Positions 8,218 to 16,256 of a stretch of 34,181 bases of DNA are shown one piece after another (the first letter of the stretch is position 1; each line of letters opens with the position of its first letter). Below the pieces are notes generated by a model. The model saw only the letters and a program-made list of their open reading frames with translations. It was not told the DNA's origin and did not search any database. The stretch lies in NCBI GenBank assembly GCA_025352685.1, contig JANXSN010000001.1, forward strand, positions 1 to 34,181. The letters are read 5' to 3'. The stretch comes from Sphingomonadales bacterium. Lineage in GTDB: Bacteria > Pseudomonadota > Alphaproteobacteria > Sphingomonadales > Sphingomonadaceae. Both the position numbers and the translations under genes were made by a program.

Positions 8218-8478
8218 ATTGACGACAATCGGGCGCATCGAACTCTTCGATCGGTCAGCCATGTCTGCGGTTCACGTTCAGGTTTTTAACCTTGGTCCAT
8301 GGTCAACCTCGGTGATACGTCCGGCCAACGTGCCCGCCATCTGTCTCAGCATCAGCTCGCGCCGGGCAAACGCAACCGTGCTGCGCGTCAGGATTGCTCC
8401 CAGTGACCAGAAGCAATCCTTGCTCTAGGGGTGCAGGGCGCTGCGGCGGTTCGAAGAACCCGAAGCCGGGCGCGCGAT
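8218..8478. other. intergenic with no recognised gene
   Basis: These 261 bp between the EmrA-like remnant and the end of the beta-propeller gene contain only short frames. A minus-strand stretch (about 8290-8410) reads like a helical peptide (ARRELMLRQMAGTLAGR) and might be another remnant, but no family could be named. Confidence 0.3.
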
Positions 8479-9501
8479 CTACCTGCCCACGACAAGGATC
8501 TCGAAGGAACCGGGCACAATGGTCGGCCACGCGCCTGCGGATGCAGGCGGCGCAAACTTTGCAGCCGGAAGATAAATCTTTCCGGTCTTGGGGTCGACCA
8601 TACCAAGTCGGGCGCCCTTGGCGGTCTTGACGGTGTCCACGATTCTGGCCGTTTGACCGTCGACAGCAATGACCGCGAGCGTGCCGGTCGAGCCCGAAGG
8701 GACGAAGGCCAGTTTACGAACGCCGTCATAAAAAGCAGCATCCGATCCGGCGCCAATCTTCAGACTTTGAACGACGGCACCTGTGTCAGCGGAAACAAAC
8801 GCGGCGACGCCATTGGCGCAAGCAGCCAGCAGCAGGTTGTTAGGTGCGAGATATGCGAGACCGGTTGGTTCTTCGCACCCGGCCATCTTGTAATGGCCGA
8901 TGACGGTGCGCGTCTTCATGTCGATGGCAACAAGCTCGCCCTTGTCCTCGACGTTGACGAATGCCTTACCCTTGCCGTCCGCGGCCGCATACTCGAGCGT
9001 GCCGCCAACAGCGATGGACGCCGTAACCGCTCCGCTCTTTGGATCGACAACATCAACGTTGCCGCTTTTGTGGCCCATGACCAACACAAGTCCGGTTGTC
9101 GGCTCAAGAATGGCTGCGTCCGGGCCCGCGCTAACCTTAGTTTTGATTCGCGTTTTACCGGTTGCTGCATCGAGGATGGTGATCGTGGAATCACCGCCGT
9201 TGGTGATCAGCAACTCGGCGCCGCCGTTGATGGGGACAACCTGGTGAGACCGGTTCGTAAGAGCAAGGAGCAGGTTTACCTTCCCGGTATCAGCGTCGAC
9301 GGACATAATCGAAGTACCACGGGTGATGTAGAGCTTTCGCGCCGTTTGATCGACGGAAACATAATCCCACCCGCCTTCGCCACCCGCGGCGATCCGATCG
9401 ATGATCCTCATATTGGGGGCGCCGGTGCCAGTATCGGCCGGCGCTACTGCGGCCATTGCGGCCAGAGCCAGTCCCGCTATGAATTGGGCTTTAAGATGCA
9501 C
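8479..9501 (-). CDS. exported YncE-like beta-propeller protein
   Basis: A 340-residue protein with a signal peptide (about 1-22, AAVAPA region) and repeated WD/YVTN-like blades, for example YVSVDQTARKLYITRG, LLITNGGDSTITILDAATG and KSGNVDVVDPKSGAVTASI. The repeats fit a seven-bladed YncE/YVTN-type propeller that acts in the periplasm or outside the cell. The start is GTG, set by an AAAGGAGC ribosome site at 9509-9516 seven bases upstream. The ligand is unknown. A 372-codon plus frame across this gene (8431-9549) is its antisense shadow: its peptide has no family features, whereas the minus strand has signal peptide, repeats and a ribosome site. Confidence 0.86.
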   Translation of the reverse strand: MHLKAQFIAGLALAAMAAVAPADTGTGAPNMRIIDRIAAGGEGGWDYVSVDQTARKLYITRGTSIMSVDADTGKVNLLLALTNRSHQVVPINGGAELLITNGGDSTITILDAATGKTRIKTKVSAGPDAAILEPTTGLVLVMGHKSGNVDVVDPKSGAVTASIAVGGTLEYAAADGKGKAFVNVEDKGELVAIDMKTRTVIGHYKMAGCEEPTGLAYLAPNNLLLAACANGVAAFVSADTGAVVQSLKIGAGSDAAFYDGVRKLAFVPSGSTGTLAVIAVDGQTARIVDTVKTAKGARLGMVDPKTGKIYLPAAKFAPPASAGAWPTIVPGSFEILVVGR

Positions 9502-10176
9502 CGGTTAAGCTCCTTTGATGGCCGCGATAATGCTCTCGCGCGCTTGTGACGACGCCTAACGGGGCGGCGCGAACACGCCAAGGCCTTAATGGTTGACGAT
9601 TATCGACAGTCGAGCGCGGATTCCAACGGTCCCGTGCAGTAATGCCGACCCAATCAGGCCGAGCGTTCCGCTTTGATCGAGTGCACCCATTATTTAAATC
9701 GATCCTCGAAATGAGCCTTAATGGCCAGCCGCCGTGGCCCAAGGAGGCAATGCGGTGTTGTGTCCAGCGTGATTGACGGCGATTTAAAAATGCCAAATCG
9801 AATTTTCTCGCGTCGGCGAACCGTAGCCGTTTGAAGCGCCAATCAAGATCGGTGCTCGCGTCGGCTGGCAAGTCGGATCGCGTCATGACGCCTGACCGGC
9901 GCAGACCCATTTTCGAAGCGCGTTGAGATGCGATTTTTGCGGTGCCACGACGATTGTCGCGGCGCTATGACCGGATCCTTACGAAACGCGTCAAAAGCTC
10001 TCATGACTTAGTGGCTGCAACGAAGCTGCGCGGCTCTCCGATATTGATTGGGACCGCTCAAGGACGCGGTTGGGCTCAGCCAACATTCTCTATCTTTTCC
10101 ATCGGAAATAATCCGGCCATGACCATGCTATGACATTCACCGACACAGCCGGAGTTTCGCGAGAGGGGCGACGCAC
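9502..10176. other. long divergent intergenic region upstream of metN
   Basis: These 675 bp separate the beta-propeller gene (minus) from the metNIQ operon (plus). Short frames are present, none with family resemblance. The metN operon promoter should lie here, and a sulfur- or methionine-responsive control element might be expected, but no SAM riboswitch fold or known operator could be drawn with confidence. Confidence 0.45.
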
Positions 10177-11151
10177 GTGATTTGCGTCGATGGAGTCCAC
10201 AAGAGATTTGCAGGCAGCGGGCAGAGTGCGCTGTCTGGCGTTAATCTGAAAATCGGGCGCGGCGAGATATTTGGGATCATTGGTCGCTCAGGTGCGGGCA
10301 AGTCGACGCTCGTCCGCTTGCTCAACGGTCTCGAAAAGCCCAGCGAAGGCACGGTGCGGCTCGACGGGATTGAGGTTGGCGGACTTGGCCCTGATGGTTT
10401 GCGGCAGTTGCGACGCCGCGTCGGTATGATTTTCCAGAGCTTTGGCCTGCTTTCGTCGGCAACCGCGGCCCATAATATTGCTTTGCCGCTGATCATCGCG
10501 GGGATGACCACCCCCGCGATCACCGCGAGAGTATCGGACCTACTCGGAATCGTTGGTCTCAAAGACCATGCTGATAAATATCCGGCCCAATTATCCGGCG
10601 GACAAAAGCAGCGGGTCGGAATCGCGCGGGCGCTCGCAACCGGCCCCGACGTCCTACTGTGCGACGAGGCGACGAGCGCGCTGGATCCGGAAACTACGCG
10701 AGAAGTGCTGGCGTTGATCGGGGCGCTCAACCGCGACCTCGGCCTGACGATTGTTCTCATCACCCACGAAATAGACGTCGTGCGTCAGGCATGTGACCGC
10801 GTCGCTGTGCTTCAGTCCGGGAAAATCGTTGAGAGCGGGGCCACCATCGATGTGGTACTCGACCCTCAACATTCTGAAACGCGCGCGTTGCTGGGCGATG
10901 GCGGCCGGTTAGCGGCTGGCATGCACGGCTTCCACGGACAGATTGTGCGCTTCACCGTCCATGGCGATGCGACCGCTGCGCCGGTAATCAGCCGCATTGC
11001 ACGCGAGACGGGCACCGATCTAACTATCCTTGACGGCCGCGTGGGACGCTTACGTGACACTGCCTACGCGCAGCTCACGCTCGGCATCGCCGGTGGCGAT
11101 GTCCGGACCACGCTTGCACTGCTAGAAAAATACGGACGAGTGTCGACATGA
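10177..11151 (+). CDS. metN: methionine-type ABC transporter ATPase with NIL domain
   Basis: A 324-residue ATPase of the MetNIQ transporter class. Walker A is GRSGAGKST (36-44), the Q-loop is in MIFQSFGLLS (84-93), the ABC signature LSGGQKQR is at 139-146, Walker B VLLCDEATSALD at 159-170 and the switch His in ITHE at 197. The C-terminal 80 or so residues match the regulatory NIL (ACT-like) domain typical of MetN, which in E. coli binds methionine and inhibits transport. GTG start at 10177, preceded by GAGAGGGG. metI overlaps the last four bases. Because the operon continues into organosulfur oxidases, the cargo may be another sulfur compound rather than D/L-methionine. Confidence 0.92.
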   Translation: MICVDGVHKRFAGSGQSALSGVNLKIGRGEIFGIIGRSGAGKSTLVRLLNGLEKPSEGTVRLDGIEVGGLGPDGLRQLRRRVGMIFQSFGLLSSATAAHNIALPLIIAGMTTPAITARVSDLLGIVGLKDHADKYPAQLSGGQKQRVGIARALATGPDVLLCDEATSALDPETTREVLALIGALNRDLGLTIVLITHEIDVVRQACDRVAVLQSGKIVESGATIDVVLDPQHSETRALLGDGGRLAAGMHGFHGQIVRFTVHGDATAAPVISRIARETGTDLTILDGRVGRLRDTAYAQLTLGIAGGDVRTTLALLEKYGRVST

Positions 11152-11813
11152 GTGCGTTCCTTGCGGATATCAGCTGGCCCGACATCGCGCTCGCGACTTT
11201 CGATACCTTGGTCATGCTGTTTGGATCGCTAGCGTTGACTGTGCTGATCGGTCTTCCGCTTGGTCTTGCGCTCTTTTTGACTGGACCAGGGCAGGTCTGG
11301 GCCAGTCGGGCGGTGCACGCTATTCTGTCGGTCGGTGTCAACATCTTGCGCTCGCTTCCGTTTATCATCCTGCTGATCGTCCTGATCCCGGTAACGGTAA
11401 CGCTGGTCGGCACGTCGTTGGGCGTTTCCGGAGCCATCGTGCCGCTCGTTGCAGGCGCAGCTCCATTTTTCGGTCGTCTCGTGGAAACAGCACTACGCGA
11501 AATCGACCGCAATACGATCGAGGCGGTTTTGGCGATGGGCGCAACCACGCGCGATCTTATCCTGCGTGCGCTGCTGCCCGAAGCTCTCCCGGGGATTATC
11601 GCTGCAGGGACCGTGACGGCCATCGCACTTGTCTCGTACACAGCGATGGCGGGGGTCGTTGGCGCCGGTGGCCTTGGCGATCTCGCCATTCGGTATGGGT
11701 ATCAAAGATTCCAAACCGACGTCATGGTCGTTACCGTCGTACTGTTGATCTTGCTCGTCCAGCTCCTCCAGATGCTGGGCGACCGTCTCGTCCGCCATTT
11801 CACTCGTCGATAG
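11148..11813 (+). CDS. metI: methionine-type ABC transporter permease
   Basis: A 221-residue inner-membrane permease with about five hydrophobic helices (first at about 19-41). The coupling (EAA) loop is clear: EAVLAMGATTRDLILRALLP followed by the conserved LPGI. This is the length and layout of MetI. Its ATG overlaps the metN stop (ATGA), so translation is coupled. It would form a dimer with MetN and take substrate from the MetQ-like lipoprotein encoded 11 bp downstream. Confidence 0.92.
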   Translation: MSAFLADISWPDIALATFDTLVMLFGSLALTVLIGLPLGLALFLTGPGQVWASRAVHAILSVGVNILRSLPFIILLIVLIPVTVTLVGTSLGVSGAIVPLVAGAAPFFGRLVETALREIDRNTIEAVLAMGATTRDLILRALLPEALPGIIAAGTVTAIALVSYTAMAGVVGAGGLGDLAIRYGYQRFQTDVMVVTVVLLILLVQLLQMLGDRLVRHFTRR

Positions 11814-11824
11814 GAGATCCGGCC

Positions 11825-12622
11825 ATGTTTCGCCGTAGCCTTGCCCTCATGGTCCTGCTTGTCCTCGTTGCGTGCGGCACCAAGCATCAAGCCGGCCTCG
11901 ACACGGGCAGTCTGACCGTTGCTGCGACCGCCATCCCCCATGCCGAGATTCTTGAACACATCAAGCCGGTGTTGGCCAGAGAAGGGATCGACCTAAAAAT
12001 TCTCGTGCTCAACGACTTTGTGCAGCCCAATGTCCAGGTGGCCGAAGGTCGTGTGTCGGTAAATTATTTCCAGACCAGACCTTATCTTGACGAATTCAAC
12101 AGGCACCGCGCAGTCAAATTGGTCACAATTGCCGGTATCCATGTGGAACCTTTGGGCGGCTATTCACGGAGATGGAGAACGCTCGCTGACCTCCCACAGG
12201 GTGCAGTCGTCGCCATTCCCAATGAGGGTAGCAACGGGGGTCGCGCGCTCGCGCTGCTGGCAAAGGCGGGCCTGGTAACGCTCAGGCCAGGGGCGGGTTT
12301 GCTCGCCAGCGCGCGGGACATCACGGGAAATCCCAAGAAGCTTCTGATCCGTGAACTCGAAGCCGCGACTTTACCGCGTGTGCTCGATCAGGTCGATCTT
12401 GCGCTGATCAACACCAATTATGCGCTGGTTGCCAAGCTCGATCCCCTGCGCGACGCGCTGGTGATCGAGGAGAAGGACAGTCCTTACGTGAATTATGTCG
12501 TGGGGCTCGAAAGCGCAAAGTCGGACCCACGCGTACTAAAGCTTGTCGCGGCGCTGCGCAGCCCTGACGTGAAAGCGTTTATCGAACGCAAATACGGCGG
12601 TGCCGTGATTCCGACGTTTTGA
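11825..12622 (+). CDS. metQ: MetQ/NlpA-family substrate-binding lipoprotein
   Basis: A 265-residue lipoprotein. The lipobox LVLVAC places the lipidated Cys at residue 17. The mature part follows the NlpA family: a start like LTVAATAIPHAEILEHIKP, the segment VSVNYFQTRPYLDEFN, VAIPNEGSNGGRALALL, and a late LALINTNYAL. The family binds D/L-methionine, but single substitutions retune the ligand, so the substrate here cannot be fixed. It lies between the permease gene and an ATP-grasp gene, with a ribosome site (AGGAGAT) before the ATG. Confidence 0.92.
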   Translation: MFRRSLALMVLLVLVACGTKHQAGLDTGSLTVAATAIPHAEILEHIKPVLAREGIDLKILVLNDFVQPNVQVAEGRVSVNYFQTRPYLDEFNRHRAVKLVTIAGIHVEPLGGYSRRWRTLADLPQGAVVAIPNEGSNGGRALALLAKAGLVTLRPGAGLLASARDITGNPKKLLIRELEAATLPRVLDQVDLALINTNYALVAKLDPLRDALVIEEKDSPYVNYVVGLESAKSDPRVLKLVAALRSPDVKAFIERKYGGAVIPTF

Positions 12623-12670
12623 TGATAAGCGGCGCTTGCCCTCGCCGAATTATTGTTCAGAAGGCGTGAG

Positions 12671-13597
12671 ATGGTTCCTGTCGATCTTGCCATCTTCTAT
12701 GAACACCCCGAGTGGTTCAAACCATTGTTTGCCGCGCTCGAGCGTGCCGGTATTCAGTATCGGGCGATCCCTGCCGTGGGACATGTCTTCGATCCGTCAG
12801 CCACGGCTCTGCCCGCCCCCCTGATCTTTAACCGGATCGCGATGTCGAGCTTTCTACGTCAGGCGGAGCATCCCATTTTCTACGCCCAGTCGCTGTTCGC
12901 GCATTGGGAGGGGCTCGGAGCACGGGTTCTCAATGGGAGCGGGGCTCTTGCTCTGGATGCGTCCAAAGCACGGCAGCTGGCGCTCATTCACCGTCTCGGC
13001 TTCGCCGCGCCAGCGACCCGCATCGTTCATGCGCGCGATGACCTGATATCAGCGGCCGATACGATTGGCTTTCCTCTGGTGGTAAAAGCCGACATCGGCG
13101 GTGCCGGCGCTGGCATTGTACGGTACGACAGCGCGGCCGAATTGCGGGAGGCCCTCGCCTCGAACACTGTGCCGTCGAGCATCAACGGGGTGACTCTGGT
13201 GCAGGACTATGTGCCTCGGCGCGCAGGTCGTATCACGCGGGTCGAAACGCTCGGCGGGCGGTATCTTTACGCACTCGACATCGAAACCGATGGCGACACC
13301 TTCGACCTGTGTCCGGCCGACGCCTGCGCAGTCGGGCGACCGCCGGTGCGGATGGTACGAACGGACCCCTCGCCCGACTTGGTCGCGGCGTCTGAGCGCA
13401 TTGCGCAAGCTGCCGGACTGGACATCGGTGGCGTCGAATATTTGATCGACGATCGCGACGGCGTTGCCCGGTTCTACGATGTTAACGCCTTGTCCAACTT
13501 CGTGGCCAACCCGCACGATGTGCTGGGTTGGGACCCCCATGACCGGCTTGTGGACTGGCTGCTCGGACAGATCATTATAACGCGAGTGGAGAGCTGA
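12671..13597 (+). CDS. RimK-like ATP-grasp ligase
   Basis: A 308-residue ATP-grasp protein; such enzymes join a carboxylate to an amine or thiol using ATP. Visible parts: an N-terminal alpha/beta region (VDLAIFYEHPEW), LDASKARQLALIHRLGFAAP typical of the pre-grasp helix, the ATP-binding strand FPLVVKADIGGAGAGIVRY with its Gly-rich loop (about 136-154), VQDYVPRRAGRITRVETLGG, and the metal-binding end VARFYDVNALSNF (Asn in DVNAL). The frame opens at TTG 12653, but ATG 12671 has GAAGGCG before it and fits better. Its stop shares one base with the next start (TGATG). An ATP-grasp inside a sulfur-uptake operon is unexpected; the substrate is unknown. Confidence 0.82.
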   Translation: MVPVDLAIFYEHPEWFKPLFAALERAGIQYRAIPAVGHVFDPSATALPAPLIFNRIAMSSFLRQAEHPIFYAQSLFAHWEGLGARVLNGSGALALDASKARQLALIHRLGFAAPATRIVHARDDLISAADTIGFPLVVKADIGGAGAGIVRYDSAAELREALASNTVPSSINGVTLVQDYVPRRAGRITRVETLGGRYLYALDIETDGDTFDLCPADACAVGRPPVRMVRTDPSPDLVAASERIAQAAGLDIGGVEYLIDDRDGVARFYDVNALSNFVANPHDVLGWDPHDRLVDWLLGQIIITRVES

Positions 13598-14637
13598 TGC
13601 GCTTTGGATTTTGGATGCCGATGTTTGGCGGCTGGCTGCGCAACGTGCCCGACGAGGGGATGCGCGCTGACTGGAGCTATGTGCGTGACCTGACGACAGC
13701 CGCCGAACGGCAGGGCTGGGACCTGACGCTGATTGCCGAACTGAATTTGAACGATATCAAGGGTGTCGAGGCTCCGGCGCTCGACGCTTGGTCGACGGCG
13801 GCGGCCCTGGCAGCCGTCACATCGACGCTTGAGCTTATGGTCGCGGTTCGTCCGAACTTCCACCATCCCGCTTTGTTTGCCAAACAAGCCGCCAATATCG
13901 ACAACATTGCAGGCGGGCGGCTGACGTTGAACGTCGTTTCATCGTGGTGGGCCGACGAGGCCAAACAATACGGTCTACAGTTCGACCAGCACGATGATCG
14001 CTATGCCCGCACGGCGGAATGGCTGGCTGTTGTAACCGGTCTCTGGTCGCAGAAGCGTTTTACCCATTCGGGCCGATTCTATAACCTCGAGGACGCGATC
14101 TGCGAGCCGAAACCTGTGGCGCAACCCCGCCCTCGCGTCTACGCGGGGGGTGAAAGCGAGGCCGCTAAAGCCCTGATCGCCCGCGATTGCGATTCGTTCG
14201 TCATGCACGGCGATCCGCCCGAAGTGATTGCGGTAAAAGTGGCCGACATGCGGGCAAGGCGTGCTGCGCTCGGCCTGCCACCGATGACGTTCGGCATGGC
14301 AGCCTATGCCATCGTTCGTGACACAGAGGCAGAGGCCCAAGCTGAATTTGCCCGGATCACGACCCTGCGCGGCGATCCTCCTCCAGGCTATGATAATTTC
14401 GACCAATGGCTGTCGGGCACCCAGCTGGAGCGCGAAATGCAGGTCCAGGAGTATTCGGTTTCGAATCGAGGCCTGCGTGCGGGTCTGGTTGGCACACCCG
14501 ATCAGGTGCTGGAGCGCATCGCAGACTACGAGGCCGCTGGACTTGACCTGCTTCTTCTCCAGCTAAGTCCGCAGGTAGAGGAGATGGCGCGTTTTGCCGA
14601 GACGGTAATCGCGCCCTCGCGCGCGGCGGGTTTTTAA
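13597..14637 (+). CDS. LLM-class flavin-dependent monooxygenase, SfnG-like
   Basis: A 346-residue luciferase-like (LLM) TIM-barrel monooxygenase using reduced FMN. It opens with FGFWMPMFGGWL and carries LMVAVRPNFHHPALFAKQAA, DNIAGGRLTLNVVSSWW, FDQHDDRYARTAEW, and RVYAGGESEAAKALIARDCD. The NVVSSWW...HDDRYAR...RP.VYAGG pattern resembles dimethylsulfone monooxygenase SfnG and alkanesulfonate monooxygenase SsuD. The late block RAGLVGTPDQVLERIADYEA is typical for the class. It is translationally coupled to the ATP-grasp gene (one-base overlap). A C-S bond-cleaving role on an organosulfonate or sulfone fits the transporter and the downstream TauD-like gene, but other LLM substrates are possible. 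No flavin reductase gene is in the operon. Confidence 0.86.
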   Translation: MRFGFWMPMFGGWLRNVPDEGMRADWSYVRDLTTAAERQGWDLTLIAELNLNDIKGVEAPALDAWSTAAALAAVTSTLELMVAVRPNFHHPALFAKQAANIDNIAGGRLTLNVVSSWWADEAKQYGLQFDQHDDRYARTAEWLAVVTGLWSQKRFTHSGRFYNLEDAICEPKPVAQPRPRVYAGGESEAAKALIARDCDSFVMHGDPPEVIAVKVADMRARRAALGLPPMTFGMAAYAIVRDTEAEAQAEFARITTLRGDPPPGYDNFDQWLSGTQLEREMQVQEYSVSNRGLRAGLVGTPDQVLERIADYEAAGLDLLLLQLSPQVEEMARFAETVIAPSRAAGF

Positions 14638-14743
14638 TCTGCGAGATGGCTAATCTGCGTGCGCGACCGCGGTTGCTCCGAGCGTCGCGCGCGTTCCTGA
14701 AGCGAGGTCCTGCTGCGGTACGAGCCACGGTCGCGGCAGATTA
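14635..14743. repeat. inverted repeat with an extra direct copy after the LLM gene
   Basis: TAATCTGCG occurs at 14635-14643 (overlapping the LLM stop codon) and again at 14651-14659. The second copy starts an arm TAATCTGCGTGCGCGACCGC (14651-14670) that pairs imperfectly with CCACGGTCGCGGCAGATTA at 14725-14743. The outer eight bases match perfectly and the inner GCGACCG/CGGTCGC match well, around a loop of about 52 bases. It could be a small terminal-inverted-repeat element or an attenuator-type structure. There is no U-tract. Confidence 0.5.
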
Positions 14744-15062
14744 ATGCCCCAACAAACGTTGCACATATCGCCGATTATCGCCGATCTTGGCCGGTCGCAC
14801 CCGAGCACATTCATGCGCTCGGTCACAATCCAAGCCGGCGGGTGCCGCTATCGAGGCGTCGTGCCAGATGCCAAGTGCATCCTGCCGCTGCAAACGCGAG
14901 CGATGCCGCGCCAGACGCCGCGAAAAGGCCTGTAGCACGGTTCAGCTTGCTTGCAGGCCGGGCGCTGGGCATCGATGCACTCGTCGCTCTGATTTTGCTC
15001 TTGGCGCAGGCTGCTGCAGAATTCGCGCTACTAGTTTCAAGTCTTATGGTTGGACTTTTGCT
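14744..15062. other. gap before the tauD-like gene
   Basis: These 319 bp lie between the inverted repeat and the dioxygenase gene. Frames run through it (the dioxygenase frame stays open back to 14787), but the peptide has no family resemblance and is Arg/Ala/Cys-rich, as expected of non-coding GC-rich DNA. No ATG with a good ribosome site was found for the dioxygenase here. Confidence 0.4.
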
Positions 15063-15971
15063 TTGGTTAAAGACGGCGCGTTTTCAGCGGATAAGACCGA
15101 GAATCTGCACCAAACGCTCGGCCTGACGGTCGTTCCGTGCGGACCGGTCCTGGGCGCAGAAGTTGTCGGGCTTCGCATTGGAAACCCGGTTGAGACCGAC
15201 ACAGCGACTGTGCTGCGGGCGCTGCTTCTTCGCTACAAGGTGCTGTTCTTGCGCGATCTCGATCTCACATATGCGCAGCATCTGGCGCTTGGTCGTGTCT
15301 GGGGAGACCTTGAGGGCCACCCCGTTATCAATCACGTGCCCGGCTATCCCCAGATCCTCGACATTAGAGGCTCCGAAGGTCGGGTTGAGAACGTCGCCGA
15401 CGATCGCTGCTTCAGACGGCTCGACAAGTGGCATGCTGACGTTACGTTCCGGGCAACGCCCTCGATGGGTGCAGTGCTTCGGGCACGCGAATTGCCGCCA
15501 ATGGGCGGCGATACATTGTGGGTGGATACGGCAGCTGCCTATGAGGGGTTAGCCGACGAGACAAAGGCAAAGATCAAAGGTCGCTCCGCAACGCACGACC
15601 TGCTTTTCGACTTTAATGATCGCATTGGCCGCCGACACCGCGCCACCATGGCAGCCGAGTTTCCGCCGCAGCATCACAGCGTCGTCCGCATGCATCCCGA
15701 GACCGGCGCATGTTCGCTCTTCGTGAACGCGAGCTTCACGAGCCGCATTGACGGTCTCAGCGATGCGCAGAGTGCTGCGCTGCTGCGCGAGTTACTCGAC
15801 CAATTTAAGGTTCCGGAGTATCAGGTTCGCTTTCGCTGGACGCCAAACGCAGTCGTCATCTGGGACAATCGTGCGACCCAGCACTACCCCGTGGCTGACT
15901 ATTGGCCGGCCACACGGCGGATGGAACGCGTCACAATTGCCGGAGTTGGGCGTGATCGTGTCGAAGACTGA
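15063..15971 (+). CDS. TauD/TfdA-family Fe(II)/2-oxoglutarate dioxygenase
   Basis: A TauD/TfdA-family dioxygenase that would hydroxylate a substrate carbon using Fe(II), O2 and 2-oxoglutarate; TauD releases sulfite from taurine this way. From the suggested start (302 residues) it has LGAEVVGL at the N-terminus, LFLRDLDLTYAQHLALGRVW, the iron ligands His124 and Asp126 in KWHADVTF, and the distal His274 in ATQHYPVADYW followed by an Arg in RRMERVTIAG. The start is uncertain: no ATG or GTG with a ribosome site precedes the domain, and TTG 15063 is the nearest codon giving a normal N-terminus. The frame is open back to 14787. Last gene of the sulfur operon, though 425 bp after the LLM gene. Confidence 0.83.
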   Translation: MVKDGAFSADKTENLHQTLGLTVVPCGPVLGAEVVGLRIGNPVETDTATVLRALLLRYKVLFLRDLDLTYAQHLALGRVWGDLEGHPVINHVPGYPQILDIRGSEGRVENVADDRCFRRLDKWHADVTFRATPSMGAVLRARELPPMGGDTLWVDTAAAYEGLADETKAKIKGRSATHDLLFDFNDRIGRRHRATMAAEFPPQHHSVVRMHPETGACSLFVNASFTSRIDGLSDAQSAALLRELLDQFKVPEYQVRFRWTPNAVVIWDNRATQHYPVADYWPATRRMERVTIAGVGRDRVED

Positions 15972-16256
15972 CGCACCGAAAAAGTGATGGCATAGGCTCG
16001 TGGCGACGCGCATGCCGAGCAGCAACGATCACCCGGATCTTATGCAAAAAAAAATCCACTTTGCCAAAAATCCATTTTGAACGTCGAACGACCTGTGCGC
16101 GAGTGCCTTGAACGGGAGGTCCAACGACGCAACAAATTGAGTGAGGCGGCTACTCGTGCACAGCACATCATAACGTGGTCGACGATCAAGGGAACCGATC
16201 GCAGGGGCGGGAGCGGCACCCCCGATGTTCGAGCCTGGTCACAATATTCAGGGCAA
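15972..16256. other. convergent intergenic region
   Basis: These 285 bp separate the dioxygenase from the end of the acylase gene on the other strand. A run of nine A residues lies at 16044-16052, and TCCA-rich halves follow (AAAATCCACTTTGCC then AAAAATCCATTTT). No convincing bidirectional terminator hairpin or gene was seen. Confidence 0.4.

Noticed and set aside
8431-9549. 372-codon plus frame
   Set aside because: Antisense to the beta-propeller gene, which has a signal peptide, blade repeats and a ribosome site; the plus peptide has no family features.
9900-10176. SAM-type riboswitch before metN
   Set aside because: Looked for because of the operon's likely role, but no convincing conserved core or pseudoknot could be drawn by eye.
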